From NCBI GenBank assembly GCA_963930775.1, contig OZ005704.1, positions 4,216,001 through 4,280,000 on the forward strand: a stretch of 64,000 nucleotides of DNA, given 5' to 3'. This stretch comes from Cliona cf. orientalis (Eukaryota; Porifera; Demospongiae; Clionaida; Clionaidae). The translations under genes and the position numbers were made by a program. The notes below the pieces were generated by a model. The model was not told the origin of the DNA, ran no database searches, and saw only the letters and a list, made by a program, of their open reading frames with translations. This document shows, piece after piece, positions 40,201 through 52,200 of this stretch (positions are counted from its first letter, which is position 1; every line of letters begins with the position of its first letter).

Positions 40201-43200
40201 CCTTGTAGTGTGGACTTTCTTTCTACCCGCGCCACATATTCATAGCAACTGGGCACAGCCTAGACGCATATCCATGCCTTCATGTAATGACACGGACTAG
40301 ATAAGAAAAATGTTTTTCGTTGTATATAGTATAACTATACTATTATCGATGACATATACGCACATTATAATATTATAGATGTATAATACAACGAAACTAT
40401 CGTAATATATTTATGTTGTTCTGGTGCTCCCAATGGGGTGTTCTTGCTCTCTCTATGGCAGTGGAAGTAGATTGGGTACATCACCTCATCCTTGATACAA
40501 TGCCTCCTTCCCTTGACTATAGGTAAAAAATATATACTTCCACATGTGTACAAATTTGAACCTTGAAAAACCTGCGATATGGTCAGCTTCTTGTTTTGTG
40601 AGTTTGGACATATGAAGTACACACACCCCTAGGTTTATTACACTCACCACGTAACTAACTGTGCATCGTGCACTTTTTTGCTACGTACCAGCAATGCGTT
40701 ACTTCCTAGACTGTCCAACCATCCCGATTTTGGCGCGATTCTCCCACTTAATTAATGATGGATTCTCCTGCATCCCGACGCACCTCCAAGCGGGTTAATG
40801 TAAATCCCGCTCACCATGCATCATGGCCTATATACATGCATGTACACACTGATTGGCTAGATAGCTAGATTCAGCACCAAGAAAACTAGACTGTACCTGT
40901 ATCTGACTCAAAATTCGACTGTTAATAGTACTAAAAGTCCTCTTCCACTCAGTTTTCCTCAGGTTTGGGTCCATTCACGGCAGTTATGTGGGCGTGGTTT
41001 TGGTAAAATGGGCGTGACTGGCTTCTTTTGCCATGTTAAGGTTACAGGATAGTGTTCCGCCCACACATGGTCAAAGTTCACATGAATAATAAATGAGACA
41101 GTTATATTCCAGTTTTTGTCCACGTTCTTTGCACAGTCAAGGCACAGGTAAGTAGCTCTCCTGATGCCTGCCCCATGGTCCACAAAAACGAAAAGCAAAC
41201 CTGCCACTGTCTGTCTGCAAGCGCGGGTAAGTTTTGCAATTTCCTGCGTCAGTTTTTGCCAAGGTAAACAGCCTCTATGTAATGATATACAAACGAAACG
41301 ATAGCTTACGAGCCTCTACAGGGCCAGGTATAGCATTTGAACTCTATCGAGTTACACGAACAGAAAGCGAACATAAAAACTTATTGCTCAGCTGCCATGT
41401 GACTCGCTTAATGGCGGCCCTCCAGGACAAAACCTTGTATGACGACTTACCATCCTAGAATTTTCGAAAAAGCGCTATACCTGGCCCTGCTCCGATCGAT
41501 GGACTAGCGTGAACAACAGCGAAGTCAGTTTGTTCGAGTCTCTGGTCTTCAAAATTTGGCGCAGGAACTTGGACTTTGTTTGCATCTGGAAAATGGTCGA
41601 CGTTCGTTCGCGTTCCCGACTAAACCGCATTAAAACATACGTGAATTGTATCCATGCGCAATCATTTATAAATTGCGAGTCGAATACTATCCCATAACCT
41701 TAACCGGGCGGAGCTTCAATAATAAGGGCGTAGTAGTAAAATCATTTCCTTTTCTTGTCTTAAATCCCTCTCGACAAAATTATTTGGTTGGACAGTCTGA
41801 CTTCCTTTGTCATGTTGTTTGGACTTCTCTGAAGAGAGATTGTGGTCTTACAGGGTAGACATATCACAAGATTGGGGAATGGGCCGATATTCGAGGTATC
41901 AGTATCACGTTTGGACGCGAAAGAGCGCCCAGGTAAGTTACCCACACTATCGTCATATAAAAAATAATAGTAGCAGCAGCTACTATTGGTTTCAGTCTTA
42001 TTCAAGCATGGCTACCAATCCAGAGCAAGGGTGGCCTTGATACTTCACCGTGTGTCGTTAACTGCAGCTATATTAAGTGGGCGTGGTTACGATTGCTAGC
42101 CGCACACAATAGTTTGTTTGTGCTGAAACGTGGCATAAAGCTAGTGTTTTACGGCTGGTTATCAGGTTACTTATCGATCTAACAGATTATTCGAAGTTTA
42201 GTCGTCATACAGTAGTGGCCAATAAAAGTTAACGTTCTATTTCCTATTCTACGATTGTTAAACAGTGTGAAAACAAGGAAGGAAATGGTAGCTGAACGGT
42301 ACAGACAAAAAGGTGACAAGCGTTCACTTGGTAGGTGAGAAACGTTCTGAGTGAGCACAATGCGTAATAAGACAGCCTTTGTCGCTTGCTGCGCTGGCTT
42401 CTATGATCGCTAGGCAGCTCTACTCAGCCGCTTGCTGGAAGCCAAGCTGATAGCTTTTTTAGCTCGAGGTGATCACTCGAACTACTCGCTCAAAATGTAC
42501 CTGACAATTGATTATTAAGACACAAAGATACAGCTTTCTTTCAATGTCTGCTACATTATCGGGTCTGTATGAGGGTTGGCTGTGCTTTTCTGTTGCTCAC
42601 GGCTTCCCGAAAGCTCGTTTCTTCCACGAGGCATCGAGAACGGTCAATTATTGCAGTACGGTCACGCCTACCAATTAAGCGTTTGCACGAACGTAAAAAA
42701 GATGGATGCGCGCGCATGCGTACTTCCCCGTACCGCAGAACGGTGTGAAAACAGAAACGTTCTCACCTCAAAACGATCATACAACGGAACTGAACGTTAA
42801 CTTTTTATTGACCGCTACTGTAAACCAGCCATTTGAGCTGCAATTTCAAGGACAGCTACACATGGGCACATATTCGAATAAACACTAGTCTAAAAGACCT
42901 TAGCAGGAAAGTGAGCCCAAAGTGGGGTTGGACCGACATTCCGTAGTGGGCCCTCTTTTGCGAGGGTACGGTATAACTATCTTTTCTAGCTCATTGCTAT
43001 GTTGTTGCTAAGGTATACAGGGTACTGTATATGTGATACAGACCCTCCTTGTAGGGCTCATGTCCATATGTTTACTATTATACAGTTCCTGAGGGCGAGG
43101 GCAAACATTCATACAGTTCTTGAGGGTTAACATGAATACATTGTTACATGGTTACACAGCATAATATGAATGATACAGCAAGTAACAAGTCATACACAGC

Positions 43201-46200
43201 TTAACTGGTATGGCTGTGGCTACAGCTAAATGTTGAGGGCCTGGATACTATGATCATAAGATCAGATAAAGTTTAAGAATTCTTCTAAGTTTGAAGTCCA
43301 CCAGGTCTAAATACTGCTGAATATCTATGTCTGTCTTCAAGTTGGTAGTGCAAACATCCAGTGCTTCCGAAGCACGCTGTGTGAGAGTGGAGCTGCTCGG
43401 AGGTGGGGAGAGTGGTGGAAGCTGGACTGGATGTGTTGTTTGAATCACCTGAACAGAGCAGTTGTTAAAGATATTACTTGCAGATGAAGAGCTGGAAGAA
43501 GAAGGGACGGAAGGAGTAAATAAAGCCTCTTGAAATGACACTTTATTTCTAAAACCAAGAATGGTTGACACTGCTTGATGCTGTGTGGATGTGGTGTGCT
43601 CATAAACATGAAGTGCATCCAGTGATCGATGGCCTGTCCGCTCTTTGATGATCTTTTCGGGAACACCAGCAGCAAATAGCTCGGATGCACCTGTTGCTCT
43701 GAGACTATGATTAGTCTTTCGTCCAGTGATGCCAGCTTCATGGCACATACCTTTCAACATCGTATTCAGTGAATTTTTGCCGATCGGTACTGGTGCAAAC
43801 CATGGCTTCTTTGGATCAACTGGAACTGCTGGTAGTGGACGAGCATAGAAGAAGTCTCTTACTTTAACCTCTTCTGGAAGTTTGCTTATGTAGGTGTCCA
43901 AAATATGGACATGGCAACGATCTCCTGCATACAAGTTGGCAAATATCGGAACAACTTTGTTCTCGACTCGCAGTTGAGCAAACCCTCCCTGACAATTCTT
44001 CAAGGAGTTTTCAGTGTAGATATAGTGATGGTGTGGCTCAGAACAGTGAGTGAATTGCAACAATTTAAGGCATCTGTGTTCTGCACCACCTCTCAAGCAG
44101 AAGTTCTTTCCATTGTAGAAAAAAACTGCTCTCAAGAGTGCTTTGGGAGATGTTGCTAAGCCAAAGACTCCACTTTCCCACAGTTTGTTCTCCTCCTTGG
44201 TTATTATTTCAGTGTGCTTGGAGTCGTTTCCAACCCCTTCCTTCCTCTCGAGCAGATTCTCAGGGATAGCCTTGTCGGACGAGTGAGTAGCGTTTCTCTG
44301 GTTCTTCCAATCGTCGAAGTTTTTAACAGCCCATGCCACTTGGTTGAGTATTCGGTGTTCACAGGCGGTTTAGCTACAATAAGACTGTCCAGTTCTTTCT
44401 CAGTGATGCAGTGAAAGCGTTGTCCCGGTCCGTCCAAAGTCTGTTTGAATTTCTTTTATTTCTGGCTCAGGTTCATCTTCGTCGCTAAACCAGCCTTGTG
44501 GCGCCACTCTCCAGCGAGGGTCACAAAGGTTTACGTCACGAGTTTCAGCGGCCTCGTCAATGCTGGCCAGAAAAGACGTCGAGACACACTCCATTACTTT
44601 CGCCATAGCTTAGCATTTGAACCGTTCATTGCTAGTCCGCATAATGTAGCCATAGTAGCAACGGCTAGAAAATAGTTATCAACCAATCCCTCGCTTTGTA
44701 TGCAATATAGAAGCACTTACCCTCGGGATTCGTGCTTCTATATTGCATACAAACCTCTGGATCGGTTAATAACTAGTACATAATCAGATTCGGTTCCGTA
44801 TTGCAGTCAGTGGATAACAGCCAAACAGTGTCACAAGCGTTATTAATTTTGATGATCTTTCATTTATTTGCGCACATGAGCACATGCCTGTACGCATAAT
44901 GCATTGAGTAAGCATAGGCGTGGCTATGATGGCTAAGACAAAGTCACTATTTATGTTTAATTCTGATGCTCGTGGATTGTGTTCCTCGATTTTGATACAT
45001 AATGAAGCCAGTTTTTCACCAAATTTGACTGATTCATGATGCTTATGAGTCGCTCAGGTACCTATAGATCTCGAGATAATGTATTTCTCGTTATTAGGCA
45101 CATTTCGCTTATAAGCGCATATTCGTTAATGAAGCACATGCTATTTTGTTGGCCTAGGCACTTGCTATTTGGTGCATTTTGCATATAAGCACATACATAA
45201 TATTATGTGACCTTTGACCTTGATGTCTGCACGCTTGCTAGCTTGCCCCAGGGTTCACGATGGCTACTGTCGATTCTCTGATTCTTCCAGCATAGATCAG
45301 GGGTGTGTCCAGCGGGGGGCTCAGGGGGCTAGAGCACCCCCCTAAGGTCTGGCACAAGAGCCAACATAGTAGCTATGTGACAACTATTGTTACTGATAAG
45401 CAACAACTGGTAGCTAAGACCAACAATAACCTTACTGGACTCGCTCTGAACGGCGGTTTCTCGTCGCTGCTAGGCCTAAAACAGCCTTCTTTGTCATCAA
45501 GCTGTCTTCAAGAACGCATTAATGAGGGGTGTGGTCAACTTTTTGGGGGTGTGGCTAAAGATTTTGCACGTGCAATTTGTGCACATTCGGCTCAGCACCT
45601 CCCTTCCTCAAATCCTGGACACGCCCCTGTAGATAGTAGCTATGCTCACAGCAATGAACACCTTTTTGACCCGGCAGAATGCAGCAATGTGAACGATCAT
45701 GATGATCGTGCGATCAATCGATTGGCCATGCCCCTTAAATGATACCGCGGAACGCGCATGCATTCTTGATGTAGCTATTCTTAGTTAGGCGCATCTCGCT
45801 ATTAGGTGCACTTAGCTATTAAGCACAGGTTTTCTTCCTGTGGAGATGTAAGCAGGAAAATACGGTGTGACAATTTTGTGCTCATGACGACAACTACTAC
45901 TACAACGATATGACCAATTATTTTACCCCTTGTGCATGCACATGGGATAATTAGCTTACATTCCATTAGGACGGTAAGTCTTACCCAACTCTCAACTAGC
46001 CCCCGTTGACAAGTAACAATTAGAAGAAGAGTTGTTTTACACAAATCTGGACTTTGATGTATTATCCCATACAGAGGGGTTTTTCCATGTCCTGTAACGT
46101 GCTGCAGCTCCAGATAGGATTAATAGCTCCTGATTGGAATGTGGAGCTTCAATTAATTAACATAAATGCAATGTATTATCTTCAGGATGATGCTGTTATC

Positions 46201-49200
46201 AACTTTTCTCAACAGACCAAGATGAATTTGGAATGGAGTAAACGGTATGATTGGATTAATGGAACGCAGATTTGGCGTTTCATTCAGAATTTTACCAAAC
46301 CATGTATAAGCAACGATCCTCATTGGAGGAGGAGGGACATATTAGTAGTAATACGTGAAGTGAATATTATGTATATTCTGTGCAACATACTCTTCATACT
46401 CTTTACAATACTTGTTTTATGCCCTCATTGATTAATTGGGACTTGACTCTTGTCAGGTACTGCGTAGTGGGAAAGTCACAAATTGTCCACAAAATTTAGG
46501 CATACTCCACGCATCTATGCTATATGGACATTATGCAGAGAAACAATTTCAAGTAATGCATATATGCATTCTGGGTGTACTAGCATTGCTTGAGCTACAC
46601 ACAGAATTTACAATAAATTCATGAACTTTAGTGAAGCATTGCTGACAAATGAGACGAACATAAGCCTTTGTTGAGCGTTCACCTGAAAGAGCTACTCAAG
46701 AAGAGGCACAAAAGTGTAACCTGAAGTATTCTCTCTCTCTCTCTCTCTCTCTCTACATAGTTGAATCCACCACCCAGTGAAGGCACTTTAATGGAGAGAG
46801 AAGTTTCAGGCAACAGTTTCTAGGAAATAGCCTTGTTCGGCTGCACTGCATGGTTCTAGCATGGTCTATATATATATAGTCTATTTTCTGGGTATGATTT
46901 TTTTGGTTGGGCGAGGGTACATATGGATTTCCAGGAAGCAGGAAACATTTGTGTCTTGTTACGTTCTTGTGGTAAAATGAGTACTACCGCTCGAGCCACA
47001 GATCCATTTTCCACACTTTGACAGCTCAAAATCATATACCGTAGAATCCCGCGATTACGCCCCCCCCTCGCGCATAAGCCCCCCCTGCATTTTTAGCTCA
47101 AGTTCCTGCATAAGTAGTTTTGTCTCGCGTATAAGCCCCCCCTCCCTGACTGTAAAATGGAGTCCATAAGTCAATAAAAACAGTAGCTACAGCTAGCAAA
47201 CTAGCTATTTCTATCATACTACGCCTTACTTTGTCGTTTTACTCGAGTTTTGCCCACCAAACAGCCAGAGAAAGTGCAGAGATCGTGCGCCCACGTGGCA
47301 TTCGACGACTGGTAATGGTTGTCACACGGAAATGTAAGGATCCCGTGTATAAGCCCCCTCCCCACTTTTGCCCAATCCTAGCATGCACAAAGGGGGGAGC
47401 GTATTCTCGGGATTCTACGGTACTAAATTAAGCTTATTGGGCATCAAAAACAATTGAGCAGCAACGAAATTTAACCCTTGTTTAATCTACACATTGTGAA
47501 TCTGCCCAGATCCATTTACCGGTTCATACATACAGAAATTGCCTTTGGTTTATAAGTTTCGCAAACAATAAAGTGCTCTACCTCCCAAGCCATGTGTGCA
47601 AAGTGTCTCTAACTTGGAGGTAGGTTAGTCATGTACCATATTTCCTCGAATAAACGCAGGCCCCGTTTATACGCCGGGGGTATAAGGCGCTGTGTACATA
47701 ATAAACGCCGGGCCTCAAATAAACGCCGGGTCATTACGGAGTGGGCGTGGCGCGAAGCAAACAGGGCCACGTGTACGCTTGTGGGTGTGGCGATATGCTA
47801 GTCTAGTCTCGGTATCTGGCTACATGTACGATGGCGCAGCAAAGAAAAAGGTGCTCGTACGACCTAAGCTTTAAGCTTAAAGCGATCGAGTCGGCCGAAA
47901 AGACATCTAAAGAAGCAGTACCAGCTGCAGTTTAGCATGTGCGAAGAACATAAACATTAAACGCCGGCCCCGATTTAACGCCGGCCCTGTTTTAACGCCG
48001 AGTCAAAGAACTCTGTTAATCAATAAACGCCCGGGCGTTTAATCAAGGAAATACGGTAGTTATCCAAATAAACAGCTAAAATTTTACATATGGTTAGTTT
48101 TCTCAGATGTGATCACGCAACTGCAAAGTAGACAGTAAGTGTATAGGGTATGCGTAGCAGAATCACCATAAACTTGGGTTATTAACCATGTATACGTGCT
48201 CTGAGCAGTAAGGAAATAATATATGTGCTTATAAGGGAGACTTATAGCATTCCCCACTAGTTTTTCAAAGCTTATCAGCATTCAAGGTAAATACTGTCAC
48301 CTATGTAAATATCCACTTCATTTACTTCTGAGGCACAATAACTACCTGTAGTACCGGGAGCATCCAGTAGAAGCCATGTTCTCTCTACCTACAATCTTTG
48401 GCCATAGCCACCCAAAGGAAACTTATAGAGCCCTCATTAGCACTGAGTTCTTCAATCATAGTGTTTAATATCTGTTCTGTTTGTTGTTTAAACCTAGCAG
48501 CATTCAATGCTATTGTGCACTTTTAGTGGCATGTGTTTAACAGAGAGTAGTAAAACCAGGAAAGAAGTATGCACTTATGAAAAATGGTACGCTTATGAGA
48601 AAGGTGCACTTATACACGCCAAGTCTATGGTAACCAGGGTCCCCTTTAGTTACGTTCATAAGGGGTGTATAAGCTATGTACATGTATGTACATTACTTAC
48701 TAGCTGTTAACATCAATGCGATTTGTCTCATGGTTTTTGTTCATTATTTGCAGGTGCTTATCTGATAACAACTGGGATATTGATAAAGCTACAGCTGTGT
48801 TTTCCGTGATGCAGGTACTTGTCTGTTACAATTTATTTTCATGTCTGTAATAATTAAGGCCAGACCAACTTTCTTTGTTGCTATTTGGATTTATAAATCA
48901 AAGTTTACTGTACCATGCACAGTATGTTCAGCGATATCCCTTACCAACTATTTCTGATTCTGTTTACCTCTCCATATGCTATGGCTGGACACCTGCACCG
49001 AGCACTTGCACATATTGAGTTTTAGCATAGGGCAGAAATTTATACGTATGATATCCTGAGTCTGAGAGCGATAGCCTGAGAGTGAGGACAGTTTATGTCG
49101 TCATAAGTCCCTGGCAACCGCCTTTAATTAATTATTATATTGGATACCAAGCAACTACCGTATTTTGCTGCTATTAAGCACATGCACTTATATCTGCACA

Positions 49201-52200
49201 GGAAGCATTTAATAGCAATAATAGCAAGGTGTGCCTAACAAAAAATACCTACATTCAAGTATGCATGCACACCGGTGGGCAAATTTAAGGGGTGTGGCCA
49301 GTCGCTGCACGTTATTACACTCCGACATGCTGGATACGGACCTATTACTGCTTTAATAGCGTATATGCCCTTATAAGTGAAATGCACCTAATAATGAGAA
49401 AATACGGTATCCTAACCTGGCAACCAAATTGTTTTGAACAGAAATGGTCGCCATGTCTATCGCTAACTTTACAGCTGAGCAGGTTTGCCTATTTACTGCC
49501 CGAGCATGTAATCTTGGAACGTGGATGCGTGAAATCTTTTTTTCAAGCAAGCCGACACACTAAGCAGAAAAAAAAATTGTCCAGAAAACCGTCATAGTAC
49601 AGCTACACTGCATTGTAGAGCCACACAGTGCAAGCAGGCTCCCCATACTCCATTTTTGGAAAAATTTGGTGAAGGTCGTCACATTTGTGTGTGCACTAGG
49701 CTCCGTCCCTCACGTAGCGCGTGGGCGGGAAACATTGCAAATGCATGGCTTCCCTATACAAACATGGGAATTAATGCTTCAAAGTGCCATAATTTTTAAT
49801 TCTAAGGTGTAAATTAAAATTCCCCACCATCAAATTTTGTATTCTCACCCATTCTGCGTGCCTGTGTAAAACTTACATTCCCAAGTGTTCCCAGTTCCCC
49901 CACGAATTATTTTTTTCTACTTAGCGTGTAATGTGTAACAAGAAGTGGACACACTAAGCAGAAAAAAAACACAGTCCAGAAACCACCACAGAGTTGAGTT
50001 GGATGCATAGTAGGTAGACCCATGCATGCAATGCAAGCAGACAGCCTGAACTTCAATTTAAAGTGGGTAAAGGTCGTCGCATTTCTGTCCATGCGTAGCC
50101 ATGCCCCTCACGTAGCGCATGGGCAGAAAACATTGCAAATGCATGGCTTCCCTATACAAACGTATGGGGAAAACTTTAAAGTGCCATAACTTCAATTCTA
50201 AGGTATGAATCAAAATTCTGTTCCATCAAATTTCCACGTGCGATCCATTTTGCGTGCTCATGGGAACAGTTTGTCATGAATAGCTTCCCAGACTCTCAAA
50301 CGTTAATTAATTAATTATTTGTATAAATAGTTTGTTTTTTTCTAGTTAGTGTGTATCTACTTAGTGTTTAATTAACGAGGAGACCACACACTAAGCAGAA
50401 AAAAATTGTCTGAACACTACCACATACAGTGCTACAGAGCAAAAGAGTAGATTTATTTCTAACTTTGCATGTACACTTATTTTGACCTACAGTGAATAGA
50501 AATAGCACTTTTAGCTACAGTACTGGTGTGCAAAGCATCAAACAAACATCACTCCGTAACAGAAGGTATGACGAACAATGACGTTGGTCTGGTATCACGT
50601 GCGCTATACATAGCAATGCAAACGATAAAAAATCGCTAGATCAAAGGCTATGGACGAGTTGAGGTAAGTTTCTGAAGGTAGAGAATCGCTCTGGTATGTC
50701 TGCTTCTACACAGTAATACCGTACGTAGCTAACGCGAGCGACTGTCGGACCGCCTAGTGAAGCGGTAGCTGTCAACCCCACAAAAATACTACGGAGCATT
50801 AAAAAGGCTTTTAGGCTGCTTATCGTTACTATCTTACCTCGCTTCAACACTTCAGAAGCGAAGCGCTCCACGCGTTGAACGTTAAGAAGTCGGTTCTCGC
50901 TGCCTCTCGTTCTAAGATTGCCAATGGGCGTGGTCAATGACAACGTCACTATTGTATACATGCGTTGGGTACTACGTCATCAAGGCAGACTTCGACCCGT
51001 CTGGAGCAACCGGCAGGAATATTTGCTTCCAGATTGGGCGTTTCCTGCAAGACATTCGCAGTTCCACATATACACTAGGATTGTTAATGCATAAGGATGC
51101 ATAGAGCACAATATTGACTCTTAACTAAAGCTTTCATGCAAGATTCTGTGCCTAACGTAAATAGACCATATTTTAGGCTAGTTTGGTGAATATCTCCGTG
51201 ATGCTTTGTGGTTAAGACTTCTTATTTGGCACAAAGATGTATCTAGTTGGTGCCTATCTTCAATTCAAATCATGATTCTTAACTATAATATAATCCCGTG
51301 AAACTGCCTAACGTAAGAATTGGAAATTTTTGGCCATTTTTGCATGCTGAAGCCATATTGAAGGGGATATCAGCTTTTCTGCTGCATATGCAGATAGTCC
51401 ATCCATTGACCTAACTGGGTATCAAATCAATTGAAGGTTTAAACACTGCAAAAATCACAGTGGTAAAAATCTACTCTCTTGCTCTGTAGTACTGTAGTTG
51501 AGCTGGATGCATAGTAGAGCCATACAATGCAAGCAAGCAGCCTATACATCAATTTTGTAATGGTCGTTACGTTAATATGCTCGTGTGGGCCCGCCCCTTA
51601 TGTAGCGCGTGGGCGGAAAACATTGCAAATGCATGGCTTCCTATACAAACATATGGGATAACTTCAAAGGGCCGTAACTTTAATTCTAAGGTGTGAATCA
51701 AAATTCTCCAAGGTCAAATCCTTAATTTTGGCCCATTCTGCGTGCTAATATAAAAATTGTGGCATAACCTGCTTTATAGACCCCTAAGACTTTTCTTCTT
51801 CCCTATTCCTTTTTTTCTTTTTTTCAAGGGGACCACACACTAAGCAGAAAAAAATGGTCCGAAAACCACCACACAGTTGAGCTGGATGCATAGTAGAGCC
51901 ATACAATGCAAGCAGGCACCCAAACAGTAATATGCACAATGTTCGGTAAAGGATCGTTAACATACCCCGCGCGCCCGTAAAATTTATTCTGTGTGCCCGT
52001 AAAAATTTTTTGGCAAACATTGTAAGTGAATGGCTTCCTATACAAACTTCAAAGAGCCATAACTTTAATTCTAGGGTGTGAATCAAAAAAGTCTCTTGAT
52101 CAAAGTTCGTAATTTGAGCCATTCTGCGTGCCATATAAAATTTACGGTCCCAACCGCTCCCCAGAGTCCCAATAATTAAAATCTTTTTTTTTCTACTTAG

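Larger units (their letters stand above)
34888..43253. other. Intron of 11.3 kb, left part
   Basis: Background sequence between the elements listed separately at 35802, 36328, 36688, 37405, 38118, 38989, 39370, 39885, 41306 and 41868. No host exon seen. GGTTCAAATTT near 35074-35090 after GGGCTCAGTAGG recalls RNA polymerase III boxes, but the spacing is too short. Confidence 0.35.

Noticed and set aside
43254-44339. Host-gene status (ZMYM/QRICH1/KCTD1-type domesticated gene)
   Set aside because: No zinc fingers or other fused host domains are seen, and the frame break and core-domain loss favour a decaying mobile element.
45305-45742. 145-codon + strand frame
   Set aside because: It runs across the junction of a nested element and its host repeat and lacks any family resemblance.
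46054-46431. 125-codon frame taken as a single gene
   Set aside because: Only 46186-46244 matches NXF1, and consensus splice sites bound that part; the rest is intron.
49555-52134. Minus-strand frames with FFLFCLVC-type sequence
   Set aside because: They recur only because the ACACACTAAGCAGAAAAA element recurs; they are translations of its terminal repeat.
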